From Thamnaconus septentrionalis (taxonomy: Eukaryota; Chordata; Actinopteri; Tetraodontiformes; Monacanthidae): a stretch of DNA of 64,000 bases. The notes beneath the pieces were generated by a model. The model searched no databases. It had not been told where the DNA came from and saw nothing but the letters and a program-made list of their open reading frames with translations. This document shows positions 29,020 through 38,700 of this stretch, in pieces. Both the position numbers and the translations under genes were made by a program. Location of the stretch: contig CM020501.1 in NCBI GenBank assembly GCA_009823395.1, positions 1,490,861 through 1,554,860 on the forward strand, read 5' to 3'. Position 1 is the stretch's first letter; the number at the start of each line of letters is the position of its first letter.

Positions 29020-29500
29020 AGCCACTGCAGCAGAGCAGGACTTTTGAAGCTATGATGTGATGTCTGGATGTGATGTGAGGCTAAAGAAGAAGAAGAGGAG
29101 GAAGAAGAGGAAGAAGAAGGTCATGTGACCCCACAGCAAAGCAGCAAATCTGGGTGGAGCCGAGCGGCAACTCCCATCTCGTTTTTTAATTCAACTCTTC
29201 AACATTAAATTTAAATCAAACTTTCAAAATCGCACTCTGGAACCAATTAGCACAGGAAGACCAGAGTGTGGGGGTTGGGAGGGGGGGGGGGGTGTCTTCA
29301 AAGGAAAGAAGGGATGCTGTCCAGCTGCAGGTGTGTCCGTCCAGGGAGAGAAGGAAAAAAAACACTCGGTCCAAGTGTGAGAAGAGGAAGAAGAGGAAGA
29401 AAGAAAAAAAAAAAAGAAAAAAGTCAGACGCTAATTTTTGGACAAACGGTCGGACGCTCGTGTTTGTTTGTTTCTTGGATCGCCACGAATCAGGGGAAAA
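29020..29500. repeat. unique DNA with short GAA and G/A-rich runs
   Basis: GAAGAAGAGG repeats at 29087-29118, G13 at 29279-29291 and GA-rich DNA at 29346-29420. No gene. Confidence 0.5.
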
Positions 29501-29520
29501 AAAGAAAGAACGAGGCCCCT

Positions 29521-29590
29521 GCACACACACACACCCATCCCCACCCCCCGACACACACGTACACACACACACGCGCGCACACACACAGCC
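29521..29590. repeat. CA-rich repeat with interruptions
   Basis: (CA)n, CCATCCCCACCCCC, then CACACGCGCGCACACAC to 29588. Confidence 0.85.
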
Positions 29591-29895
29591 GGCCGAGTGT
29601 TCAGTAGCAATTAGTGTCTTCAATATGTCGAACCATCCCACATACCTGCTTCATCAAACCTCCGTTCTGGGCAGCCGTTCAACCTTCAAAGAGGGGGATG
29701 GAGGGCAGGGGGTGGTGGTGGGTGGAGTGGGGGAGGGTGTTGAATAGGGTGTGGGGGGGGGGGGGGGCCATCCTCGCCACCGCCGCCACAAACAGCCAGT
29801 CGCCTGTGAAGACACAATGTTTGATCGACATCATTAAGGCTTTTTTTCTCCTCCTGTTTGGAATCAAGAAGTTGACTTAAGGCCCCAGTGAGTGA
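29591..29895. other. unassigned, G-rich run
   Basis: GGTGGT-rich DNA at 29705-29767 ending in G15, then unique DNA. No feature. Confidence 0.4.
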
Positions 29896-29957
29896 GTGTG
29901 TGTGTGTGTGTGTGTGTTTGTTGTTTGTTTGTTTGTTTGTTTGTCTGTCTGTTTGTT
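29896..29957. repeat. (GT)n then (GTTT)n / (GTCT)n
   Basis: (GT)11 followed by five GTTT and two GTCT units. Confidence 0.92.
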
Positions 29958-30396
29958 CCTGTGTGCGGCGTGAAAGTTGAAGATGTTTGTTGGGTGAATT
30001 TGCGGCGGCGGCGGCGTTCAAACGCAGCGTTTGAAGGGCTGATCCAAGAACACGGAGGCCGAGCGGCGGCCAGGAATCCCACATGGTCACATGGTCACGT
30101 GCTCGCACGGTCTCCTCACACAGCCGGACGCAGCGCCGCCTTCTCATCATCAAGCTAGTGGACTTTGTCGTCTCCCCCCCCCCCAACAAAAGCCGAGATC
30201 TCAACGCCAATTAAAAAGACACTCAAAAGTGGACGAGGACGGAGGAGAGGGGAGAAGAAAAAACCCTGCAGTTTCTCTGGAAGGAAACAAAAACTTCTTC
30301 AAGGCGCCGCCGTTAGCCGCTAGCGGTCGCTTACAGGTTTGGCCGGATACATCACAGAGCTGTCCATACATCCATCAGTCCGTCTTTGTAACGTAT
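29958..30396. other. unassigned unique sequence
   Basis: A short GGC run at 30003-30014, CATGGTCACATGGTCACGTG near-tandem E-boxes at 30081-30100 (CACGTG at 30095), then unique DNA with C-run at 30174-30184. Confidence 0.4.
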
Positions 30397-30465
30397 GGAT
30401 GGATGCATGGATGGATGGATGGACGGACGGACGGACGGACGGACGGGCGGGCGGACGGACGGGGG
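30397..30465. repeat. (ATGG)n / (ACGG)n tetranucleotide array
   Basis: ATGG units shifting into ACGG and GCGG units over 65 nt. Confidence 0.92.
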
Positions 30466-31190
30466 AGCTGCCTTCTGAAAAGCGAAGCTGCGTGTTTCTT
30501 CATCGTCGGCCAGCCGCCGCATCAAACCGCCGCACAATACGTTTTTCTTGGACGCCGAGCAAGAGGGAAGGCAGCTCGCCGCCACCGCCAAACCTTTTCC
30601 AACAGCACCCCCCACCCCCCTCCCCGCCAACCCCTTTGAGCCGGCGTCCACAATAAAAAGAAATAAAAAGAAAGAAAGTCGCGGGTAAAAGTGTTTGCTG
30701 CTTCATCAAGCCCCGCCCCCCTCCCCTCCTTTTTTTCTTTTTTGAAACCGTCTATTCCCGTTAAAACGCCGCCGCCGGCAGGGATTTTTCCGCATTTTTG
30801 AAAGAAATCACAAGAAATTCATTTCCACCTCCTGGACGAGACAGCGAGAAAAAGAAGAAGAAGAAAAAAAGGAAACAACAAAGGCATTCCTCATCACAGG
30901 AGGCTCTTCCTGTCATCTGCAGGCCACAAGTTAAGAACGTCTATTAATAGAACCCCACCCCCGGGGGCCCCCTCCCACACCCCACCACACCCCCCACATG
31001 CACACAATCACACACACACACACACACACACCCTTCGCCAGACGGCCATCAGGTGATTCGATTAGCCGGACACAGATGGACAGGAAGTCTGCGAGGAGTT
31101 GTTGTTTTTTTGGGTTTTTTTGGGTAAGGTGGAGGAAGAGGAGGGGGGTGGGAGGAAGGAGGGGGAGGAGGACAAGGGAGAAGGGGAGGT
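30466..31190. other. unassigned unique sequence with short (CA)n
   Basis: C-rich and A-rich runs, (CA)10 at 31009-31029 and G/A-rich DNA at 31120-31200. No gene. Confidence 0.4.
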
Positions 31191-31211
31191 GGGGGAGTGA
31201 GGAGCGGAGCA

Positions 31212-31312
31212 GTAACACCCCATTAAATATTCAGTTTGATTACTCTTGACTGGGATCCCTGACCCAGTTCACAGTAATGAGGTTTACACTGTTCAGCCAT
31301 CTCTGTAAACAA
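31212..31312. promoter_or_regulatory. candidate conserved non-coding element with inverted forkhead sites
   Basis: CCCATTAAATATTCAG, TTTGATTACTC and CACAGTAATGAGG lead into GTTTACA (31282-31288) and TGTAAAC (31304-31310), perfect inverted forkhead cores 15 bp apart. The block is repeat-free between two G/A-rich stretches. Confidence 0.48.
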
Positions 31313-31552
31313 GAGGCAGGAGCTGGAGGTGGAGCTGCCGCTGCAAGAGCAGGGGCTGCAGGAGCTGGTGTTGGAGCAGGAGCTGAAGGTGGAAGTGGAG
31401 CTGCTGCTACAACAGGAGCTGGAGCTGCTGCTGCAAGAACTGGAGGAGCTGCAGGTGGAGCTGTAGCTGCTCCAGGTGAAGCTGCTGGAAGAGCAGGAGC
31501 TTGACGAGCTGGAGGTGGAGCTGCTGCTGCTTCTGCTGCTGCTGCAGAGCCT
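31313..31552. repeat. GCTGGAGGT/GCTGCTG imperfect repeat
   Basis: A 240-nt array of GGAGCTGGAGGTGGAG, GCTGCTGCAAGA and related steps. It shares the word GGAGCTGGAGGTGGAG with the 21.9-23.8 kb array but is richer in CTG. The plus-strand frame is Ala/Gly-rich and lacks domains. Confidence 0.8.
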
Positions 31553-31555
31553 CAG

Positions 31556-31645
31556 CGGGGGATTATGGGCGATGTTGATACCTATCGCTCACTGCTGCCT
31601 TGTTGATATTTCTGCTCTAATAACATCTCTGCATCCCAGCGGGGG
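31556..31645. promoter_or_regulatory. candidate conserved non-coding element
   Basis: GGGGATTATGGGCGATGTTG, ATACCTATCGCTC, TTGTTGATATTTCTGC and CTAATAACATCTCTGC form a unique block bounded by CTG-rich repeats on both sides. Its survival between expanding repeats is suggestive of constraint. Confidence 0.45.
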
Positions 31646-32638
31646 AGACGCAGGAGGAGCTCGGTGCTGCTGCTGCTGCTGCTACGGATGCTCTCCAGTG
31701 TCAACGCCGCACGTTGTCGAGCGGCGGCGTACAAAGAGCCGTGGCGCCGCATAAACAGATGCGGCTCAGATTCCTGTGATTGAGGAGACAAGCCGCCGCT
31801 ACGCTAACACACCTCGCAGGAGCTCAGCACGATCAACAGTCAACAACGGTTGAACAATCATTTTTTCTAATTCTAATATTTGTTTTCATACCTCTGTGAA
31901 TATCCGGAGCATCCAGCAGGGAGCGAGACTGAACATTTAGCCCTCTGTTTGCAGCATCCTACTAAAAAAGGCTAAAGAAGCTTCGCTGGAACCTTATACC
32001 TGTTCCTAGGGGGCTACGAGGGCGGAGTACACACCAGACTGGGGGGGGTGGTCTGGTCACATTCCTCGGGCACTGACCTGGGATGGGTGTAGTGCCCTTT
32101 GTGACATCACGTGAGGATCATTTTATAGAGAAGGATAAGCAAATGAAAGGATGAGCTTTTCATTAGTATAGTTTACCACCAGGATTGCTGAATTTAAGAC
32201 AATCGCATTTTAGCATTCGCAAATATCGTCACGCTAACAAACGTCGTTCCTCAGTGAAAATCAAAGGGACCCCCCACGACCACCACCCAGGCCAAATTAA
32301 AGCAAAAATGGGTAAAAATTCTCACCGAAATCAAAAAAACATATCAAATTGAAGCACCTGCGAGGCTAAAATTAGCTTTAGCCGCTGCTGCGTTGTTAGC
32401 ATCGACATGTTAGCATTCCAACGTGGAGCATGTGTGTGTGTGTTGCTGCTGCTGCTGGACCGGGTTTCTGACGGCAACACACACACATACATACTCGTCA
32501 CCCATCAGTGAGCGTGTGCAAACTGTGCGGCGGAGCGCCGGCGTCCGTCGCTATGCTAATATCTCGGGGCATCAGCGGCTTTTCCAGAAGCAGAACTAAC
32601 AAGTTAAGCCCAAACATTGGGTTTGTACGGCGGCGGCG

Positions 32639-32639
<1 letters not shown>
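31646..32639. other. unassigned unique sequence
   Basis: About 1 kb with GCT runs at 31662-31684, AT-rich DNA at 31858-31900, CCCTAGG-like words at 32006, AGCTTTTCATTAGTATAG at 32153 and a CTG run at 32443-32457. No exon or mobile element with ends is seen. Confidence 0.4.

Positions 32640-32673
<34 letters not shown>
32640..32673. repeat. (GT)17 microsatellite
   Basis: Uninterrupted GT units. Confidence 0.95.
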
Positions 32674-32675
<2 letters not shown>

Positions 32676-33138
32676 GTACATACATCAAACAGAGACGGTG
32701 GGTCAATATTGGGGTATGGAGAATCAACAGCGCTATTTTAAAGGGGGGAGGAGGAGGAGGGGAGAGTTGGGTGAGTGGGGGGAGAGGAGGTTACGCTCAA
32801 ACATCACAGCGGCGGTTAGCGGCTGCTGCTGCTGTGGCGGCGGCGGCAGCGCCGTTTCCTCGGGCCTCCGGATCACCGTTTCTCATTTGTTGCATTAGCG
32901 GCAAAGACGGTGCGTACAAATAAAATTTCCCCGAGCGAGGGAAGAATCTGCGCATGCAAAACAAGGCCGCGTGTAATTTCCAGCGGGGGCCGAGAGGGGA
33001 AATGAAAGAGTGCGACGTACGAGCTAGCGAGCGAGAGGAGGAAGTACAGGGGGAGGAAGTGAGGAGAGGGGAGCGGCCGCTGAGGACACATTTAGGAAAT
33101 TAGCATTTTGAAATGGCGCTTTTTATGAAAAAATAAGG
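32674..33138. other. unassigned unique sequence with weak island
   Basis: CTG/GGC runs at 32822-32852, then GGAAATTAGCATTTTG and CGCTTTTTATGAAAAAATAAGG at 33095-33137, a possible small regulatory island. Confidence 0.35.
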
Positions 33139-33325
33139 TGGAAGAAGAAGGAGGAGAAGGAGAACGAGATGACAAGGAGAAGGAGAAGAGTGAGGAGAAG
33201 GAGGAGAAGTAGAGGAGAAGAAGAGCAAGAGGGAGGAGAAGGGCCAGGAGGAGGAAGAGGAGGATGAAGATAAGGAAGAAGAAGAAGAAGAAGAAGAAGA
33301 AGAAGAAGAAGAAGAAGAAGAAGAG
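33139..33325. repeat. GGAGAA-rich purine array ending in (GAA)17
   Basis: Degenerate AGGAGAAGG units, then uninterrupted GAA at 33275-33325. Confidence 0.9.
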
Positions 33326-33644
33326 TAGTGATGTGAGAAATGAGCCGTGAGGGTGTGGAGGTTTTCAGTGAAGGTGGATCATTTCATTACCGGGACGCTT
33401 CTCCTTCTTTACCTGCAGGCGCAAGGCCCCCCCCACCAACCCCACCCAGAGGCCCTCCCTTTTATCCCCACCGAAGCCTTCCACAGATTATTTTCAGGGG
33501 GGCGGGGGGGAGCGTGGGCCATTTGTCTCTCTCCTCCAATCAGAGGGGAGGATGGGAAAAAAAAAAGTGGGGCTGCCCCCCACTTTACTTTTACTAACAC
33601 TTCATTTTTTAGAAGGCCAGTTTGAGCTTTATTGGCCATTTCGC
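33326..33644. other. unassigned sequence
   Basis: Unique DNA with C-rich and G-rich runs and two CCCCCAC/GTGGGG words near 33425 and 33568. No gene. Confidence 0.4.
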
Positions 33645-33720
33645 ACACACACCACACGCACCACACACGCACACACGCACGCACGCACACACGCACGCAC
33701 ACGCACACACACACACACAG
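33645..33720. repeat. (CA)n with CGCA variants
   Basis: CACACCACACGCACC start, then CACG/CACA units to 33719. Confidence 0.9.
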
Positions 33721-34324
33721 CAGCGTCCCGTCCCTCTTCAAATTGTTGGAGTCGGAGCTGATTGCCGCCACCTGGGCCGCCAAAACAGATGCGAGGGGGG
33801 TGGGCTGGGCGGGTTGGGGGGGGGGGGGATGGTGAGGACGACTTCCGCCTGCAAATGACAGCCAGCCGGGATGCAGCGGCGGCGGCGGTCGCAGGGGCGT
33901 GAGGGAGGATCTGGACCACGAAAAAGCGGTTGCGTCCCGTTGCGACCCTCAGGATGACGAGGAACATCCCTGTGATGGAGGGAAAAGCAGGGAGTTGCTT
34001 CAGAAAGTACAGCGCATTGGTGCCACGCTGAGGAAAAAGACAAGGGGGCTCAGCGATGCATCACAACGTGTTTCACGTTATTTTGTTAAAGTTTCAGGTT
34101 ACCCCCCGCCGTCACAGCAAATAGTGTTTTACAGCATCTGCTAGTGACGGATGGACAGACGGACGGAGTGATGCATTGGCTCGTAATATTAACGCAGGAG
34201 CGACGAGACTACATGAATCACAGCGACTTTATTTCCGAAGAGCCGTGTCATCGACCCCCCACCCCCCCCCATACACACACACCACTAAAAAAGTCATCTA
34301 TAAATGTCAGCCGACCGTTATACA
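33721..34324. other. unassigned unique sequence
   Basis: GC-rich DNA with a G-run at 33817-33828 and GGC run at 33875-33887, then ordinary sequence. No gene. Confidence 0.4.
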
Positions 34325-34465
34325 GCGATGACGGACGGAGGGACGGAGGACTGGAGGAATGGAGGGACACTGCGATGGCGGGATGGAGGGATGGAGGGAT
34401 GGATAAAGGGATGGAGGCACACTGGGATGGCGGGATGGAGGGACGGAGGGACGGAGGAGTCCCTC
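34325..34465. repeat. GGGATGGA / GGACGGAG repeats
   Basis: Imperfect 8-bp units of GGGATGGA with GGACGGAG variants. A partial direct duplication repeats the phrase ACTGCGATGGCGGGATGG as CACTGGGATGGCGGGATGG 60 bp later. Confidence 0.85.
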
Positions 34466-34480
34466 AGTATGAGTGGAGAT

Positions 34481-34500
34481 GGCCAGCGGGGGGCGCTGCT
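34481..34500 (+). promoter_or_regulatory. CTCF-like motif
   Basis: GGCCAGCGGGGGGCGCTGCT matches CCAGCAGGGGGCGCT with one change. Confidence 0.52.
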
Positions 34501-34574
34501 ATTCCCCAGGGGCTCTGGGGGAATAAATTGAAAGTGCTCAATCACGGCCAGGTTTCATTTCCCATCCAGCAGCA

Positions 34575-35003
34575 GTGATGAATGGATGGATGAATGGACG
34601 GATGGATGGAGGAATGGATGGATGGATGGATGGACAGATGGATGGATGGAGGGATGGACGGACGGATGGATGGATGGATGGATGGATGGATGGATGGATG
34701 GACGGATGGATGGACAGACGGATGGATGGAGGGATGGATGGACGGATGGACGGATGGATGGATGGACGGACGGATGGATGGAGGGTTGGATGGATGGACG
34801 GACGGATGGATGGAGGGATGGATGGACGGATAGATGGACAGACGGATGGACGGACGGACGGATGGACGGACGGATGGATGGATGGAGGGTTGGATGGATG
34901 GACGGACGGATGGATGGAGGGATGGATGGACGGATGGATGGATGGACGGATGGATGGACGGGTGGATGGATGGACGGACGGATGGATGGATGGACGGATG
35001 GAG
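34575..35003. repeat. 430-bp (GGAT)n/(GGAC)n array
   Basis: ATGG units with ACGG, AGGG and ACAG variants. The phrase GGAGGGTTGGATGGATGGAC recurs at 34780 and 34886, showing an internal duplication of about 106 bp. Frames through it (Trp-Met-Asp-Gly or Ile-His-Pro-Ser) are artefacts of the 4-bp period, which reads in 12-nt cycles. Confidence 0.95.
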
Positions 35004-35564
35004 CAGCGACAGGAAGTTGTCCAACCTCATATGTTTTCCGAGCTATTGGTTTCTAATTCACCAGCAACAGGTGAAAAATGTTGTCGCCACATCTTGTGTG
35101 GGAGACACAGGAAGAAAAGTCTTCAAAATAAAATGTAATAAAAAAAATAAATAAATAAGATTTAGCAGTAGAAGTTGTGATGGTAATAATATTGATAATA
35201 TTGAAACTAAAAATGTTAATTCATAATTATTTTTTAATTGGGGTGATTAAATTGCACGTTAAAACAGATTTACTTTTTTTTTTCAATACATATGTTTAAA
35301 GTGTCAATGATGGAATGGAGGCAAAAAAGATTTTATTTCTAATCGTGCTTTTATTTTTTCATTTTTACATGACACCTACCCTACAGATGCATTTTCAGTT
35401 TTTTTTTTTTTATTTTTTTTTTTTGAAAGGATCTTTGATCTTCCAGCCAGACAGTTTGTTCAGCAGATCACATGATGAATTTGATGAATTTTCTGATTCG
35501 ATTTTGGAATAATTTGTCTTTACTGCCGTCACGTCTGAGCGTCGATTTAAAAAAATAAGTGTGT

Positions 35565-35565
<1 letters not shown>
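35004..35565. other. AT-rich unassigned sequence
   Basis: A (AAAT)n run at 35143-35158, AT-rich unique DNA with TAAAAATGTTAATTCATAATTA at 35207-35228, T runs at 35276 and 35400-35425. No gene. Confidence 0.4.
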
Positions 35566-35609
<44 letters not shown>

Positions 35610-35734
35610 ACCTTGGCATCTCATGCACACACACACACACACACACACACAGGAAAGTGAAAGGGCCTGCAGGAGGCTCTGAGTTGCTTCAGGAGCTTCA
35701 TCCCGTTGAATGTCTCAGTATTAATGATAAAAAT
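35566..35734 (+). repeat. unrecognised dispersed repeat 'family 1', copy B, with perfect GT/CA hairpin
   Basis: (GT)n ending GTGTGCA (35583-35610) and (CA)n starting TGCACAC (35624-35651) are perfect 28-bp inverted arms around a 13-nt loop CCTTGGCATCTCA. The tail 35651-35734 repeats AGGGCCTGC, GAGGCTCTGAG, TGCTTCAGGAGCT, GTTGAA, CTCAGTA in the same order as copy A at 15381-15460. Shared loop and tail argue for common descent rather than coincidence. Confidence 0.75.
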
Positions 35735-35804
35735 ATATACAGTATATTCCTCACGAGGTCATGAGACCTGAAAAAAATTGGGTCACATGACCGGTGCAGT
35801 GTCC

Positions 35805-35807
<3 letters not shown>

Positions 35808-35854
<47 letters not shown>

Positions 35855-36015
35855 TTCTGTTTGGACACAGAGCGCTGCAGGAAATCCCCCCCAACAGACC
35901 TTCACTTTGTTTTCTGGCCCAGGCCAAACGCTGCCCTCCGATTGGCTGCTGGAGGAGTGACATCATCGACGGTCAAGAGGCCTGTTGTGTGTCTGTGTGT
36001 GTGTGTGTGTGTTTT
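35808..36015. repeat. (GT)22 and (GT)n
   Basis: (GT)n at 35808-35852 and GTGTGTCTGTGTG at 35984-36012, with a unique spacer containing the CCAAT-like CCGATTGGCTGC at 35938. Confidence 0.93.
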
Positions 36016-36583
36016 CCCCGCGTCTTCATCCCTGCAGATGAAAACAATCTCCACGCGATGTTATTTTTTTTTCTAGGACAGTGAAGTCAATGACGAGGCG
36101 CTGCTGGTATGTAGGCTGTAATTACACTCCTCCCTCCTTCTCGTCCTCCTCGTCTTCTTCGTCTTCTGTGGTTCTTGCATCCATCCAGGCCTCGCTCCCT
36201 CTCCTCCTCCCTCGCTCCCTCGCTCCCTCCCTGCTGCTGCTGCTGCTGCTCCTGTTTGGAAGGCGACTGCTGCTCCCTACAGTTGGAAGACGTTCTCTTC
36301 TCCTCCTCCAACACTCAGAACCTCGCCGCCGCCGCTGCGCTGCACTCACGCTGGGTTTTTTTTTCCATGTTTTTACATAAGTCCAGATTTTTTATTTATT
36401 TTTTTTTTAAACTTAAAAAATGATATGTATGTTCCAACGCTTCATCGACGTTTCAGCACGTTTGACGGCAGCAAAACAAATCGTTGGTTTCTTGACGGGG
36501 GAATAAATTACTGCAGATTATTAGAGAATTTTCTAAAGCCAAAACAGGGATAATTTTGCTCCAATAAAATAAAATTAAGTGTT
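36016..36583. other. unassigned sequence with CCT and CTG runs
   Basis: CCT/CTT repeats at 36128-36170 and 36192-36232, (CTG)n at 36231-36250, GCC run, T runs, then unique AT-rich DNA. No gene. Confidence 0.45.
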
Positions 36584-36931
36584 TGTGTGTGTGTGTGTGT
36601 GTGTGTGTGGTGCGGCCTAACCTTGGAGAGGAAAATAAATAAAAACTGAATGATTTTATTTGTGAATTTTTCATGAAAGCTGCCAATTTGACAAGTTCCT
36701 AAAATGCGACGTTTGGTTTGAAAAAAAAATTACGATATTGCAATTTACTTCGATAAATCGATCTTGCAGGCACCTCAGTAGCATTTATACAAATATCACT
36801 CTTTAATTTACAACCTAACATCATACATTTTATTTTTTATTACTAAAAAACACATATGAAGATGTCTAGCAAGAATATGAGCAAAAGTTTTTTTACAGTC
36901 ATAAAATGCATTTAAAGAAAAGAGTGAAACT

Positions 36932-36958
<27 letters not shown>
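36584..36958. repeat. (GT)13 and (CA)14 with AT-rich spacer
   Basis: (GT)n at 36584-36609 and (CA)n at 36931-36957. The spacer has ACGATATTGCAATTTAC and CGATAAATCGATC words reminiscent of hAT interiors, without ends. Confidence 0.88.
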
Positions 36959-36962
<4 letters not shown>

Positions 36963-37355
36963 AGTTCACAGCAACATTTCCACCTTTTCTGGCTGATTTA
37001 CGGTTTCAACTCTGATTTTTAAATTTTTGAAAACATATTTTTGATGTGGGTTGATTTTGTACTGAAATGAGGTCAAAGGTCAGCTGGAGGTCTGAGAGAC
37101 AAACTGAACTGGGGCTGACTTTTAATTTCTTAACTGATTTAAAATTTTCCTTGTCACTTTGAGTCGCGCAACAACATTCCGACGGCTGATTCGCGGAAGA
37201 AAACTCCGGAACACCCAGGGAAAAAAAAAAAAAAAGATTATTCTTTCTTTATTTAAAATTGATCGAAAAATCTCACTGCGGTCGTTTGTTTGACTCGACA
37301 GTCGACGTTCCGCTCAACACGATGGGCTGTCTCTATCTCTCTCTCCCCCTCTCTG
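36959..37355. other. unassigned AT-rich unique sequence
   Basis: Ordinary AT-rich DNA with an A15 run at 37221-37235 and CT-rich DNA at 37331-37353. No feature. Confidence 0.4.
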
Positions 37356-37395
37356 TGTGAGTGTGTGTGTGTGTGTGTGTGTCTGTCTGTCTGCA
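37356..37395. repeat. (GT)n and CTGT repeats
   Basis: GAGTGTGTG into (GT)11, then three CTGT units. Confidence 0.9.
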
Positions 37396-37429
37396 TCTTT
37401 GAAATATTGTGCGTCGTCACACAAACGCA

Positions 37430-37815
37430 TGCACAGATGTTGCTTCTTACGGTTGTGTTTGCATAATATCCCTGTACGTGCAGCCGAACTATAAGGACGC
37501 GCGGAATAAATCAGACGGGGCGCGATAAATAAACACCGTCCGTCTTGAAGACGGATCTGCCGACGTCGCTCTCAGCCGCTCAAAACGTCTCAATACAATA
37601 TGCTAATTAGCCCATTAGCATACAATACTCAAACCGATGACACTATTAGTGTAATGATCCATCAGCATGCATAATATATGCATGGCGGGCGTCCGCAATT
37701 TATACGTGCGCGTTGTGTCTGTCTGTCGCGCGCGCTAGCCGGCTGCTAGCTATATCTCCTGCCATGTATAATAAACAGTTTATGGCCTCGTGATGTAGAG
37801 CGTTTACGCTAGCGG
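37430..37815. promoter_or_regulatory. candidate regulatory block with five palindromes
   Basis: A repeat-free stretch of almost 400 bp with CAATTTATACG, GCATAATATCC and AATAAATAAACACC words. Perfect inverted repeats: TATGCTAAT/ATTAGCATA, spacer 6 (37599-37622); ACACTA/TAGTGT, spacer 1 (37640-37652); CATGCATA/TATGCATG, spacer 3 (37666-37684); ATAAAC/GTTTAT, spacer 1 (37771-37783); AGCGT/ACGCT, spacer 2 (37799-37810). The arms are POU/homeodomain-like and HOX13/forkhead-like words. This is the strongest regulatory candidate together with the next block. Target gene unknown. Confidence 0.55.
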
Positions 37816-38102
37816 GCAAAAAAAAAGAAAAAGGTGCTGGAGCCACTTTAAGGTCAGTAACGTACTTAGCGGGCGATGTTATTATGTCTGGATGTCATAA
37901 AGGACTTATAAAAAAGAAAGGGAAAAAAAGGAATAGAGCAAATATAGCTGCCGCCAGGGGCACAAATGCTAGCAGTGCTACCAATCAAGACAAATAGGCA
38001 AATGTTTATTTTACGTTAGAATCTAAAAAAATTACATTTGTTAAAGAAAAATAAACAGAAATGACGGTCGTGCAGATAAATAAAAGACGTATAAAAACAC
38101 TA
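37816..38102. other. unassigned unique sequence
   Basis: Short A runs, GTACTTAGCGGGCGATGTTATTATG near 37863 and AT-rich DNA. May be the edge of the regulatory block. Confidence 0.4.
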
Positions 38103-38147
38103 AATGGTAAATGGTAAATGTAGTGCACTAATATAGCGCTTTCCAGC
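38103..38147 (-). mobile_element. SINE 3' tail remnant
   Basis: AAATGGTAAATGTAGTGCAC and AATATAGCGCTTTCCAGC match the tail of the SINE at 53341-53508 (AAATGGTAAATGGACTGT, TATATAGTGCTTTTCCAGC). The tRNA-like head is missing. Confidence 0.6.
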
Positions 38148-38425
38148 AAAGCTAACCAAGACACTACGTAGCCAACGACTGTCGGGAGGTTTTCACTGCT
38201 AGCTAGCGGTGCAGCTAATGATAGTCGTTAGCCGCTTTGGGTTCCGATCCGTGAGCCGCAAGCTAGCGGGCAGCGCCACCGCCACCTCCAAACATTTCAG
38301 ATCTGGCTTAGCGACACACGACGTCATGAGAAAAAGAAATAGAAAAGAAAAAACATAGCTTATCTTCTTCTCCAAAAAAAAAAAAGTTCAAGCAAGTCAC
38401 AACCTTTCAAAAATGTCAAAAGGGT
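38148..38425. other. unassigned unique sequence
   Basis: CpG-containing DNA with repeated GCTAGC words (38200-38265) and A runs. No gene. Confidence 0.4.
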
Positions 38426-38429
38426 TGTC

Positions 38430-38700
38430 AACACGGGATTAAGATTAAATTACGGACAAAAATCGCATCCCTTGCGAGCGGCGGGTCGGTCCGGTCAGCG
38501 CGGCCCATGGACGAGTCTGTCACACAGATTAATTGCCTCATTTAAGATTAATTCCACAGATTAAACGGCTCCCTGAGATTACCTGTCAGCGCCTGGGGTG
38601 GCTGACGTGTCAGATTAAACCCCCCCACCAAACCCAACGGAATATTTGACGGCGTTCCGATTTTAATCCCAATCCCGCTTTAGGGGCGGCCGACCCGTTT
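38430..38700. promoter_or_regulatory. candidate enhancer with co-oriented AGATTA (bicoid-class) boxes
   Basis: AGATTA occurs at 38442, 38526, 38545, 38558, 38576 and 38612, all on the plus strand, with GGATTA at 38436 and TAATCCC at 38664. AGATTA/GGATTA are complements of TAATCT/TAATCC, the cores for OTX, PITX, GSC and CRX proteins. Two TGTCAG words (TALE) at 38585 and 38607 sit among the last three. The DNA is unique apart from a C7 run. Density is about ten times chance expectation. Confidence 0.58.

Noticed and set aside
34575..35003. CRISPR-like regular array
   Set aside because: It is a simple tetranucleotide repeat without unique spacers; the organism is a vertebrate.
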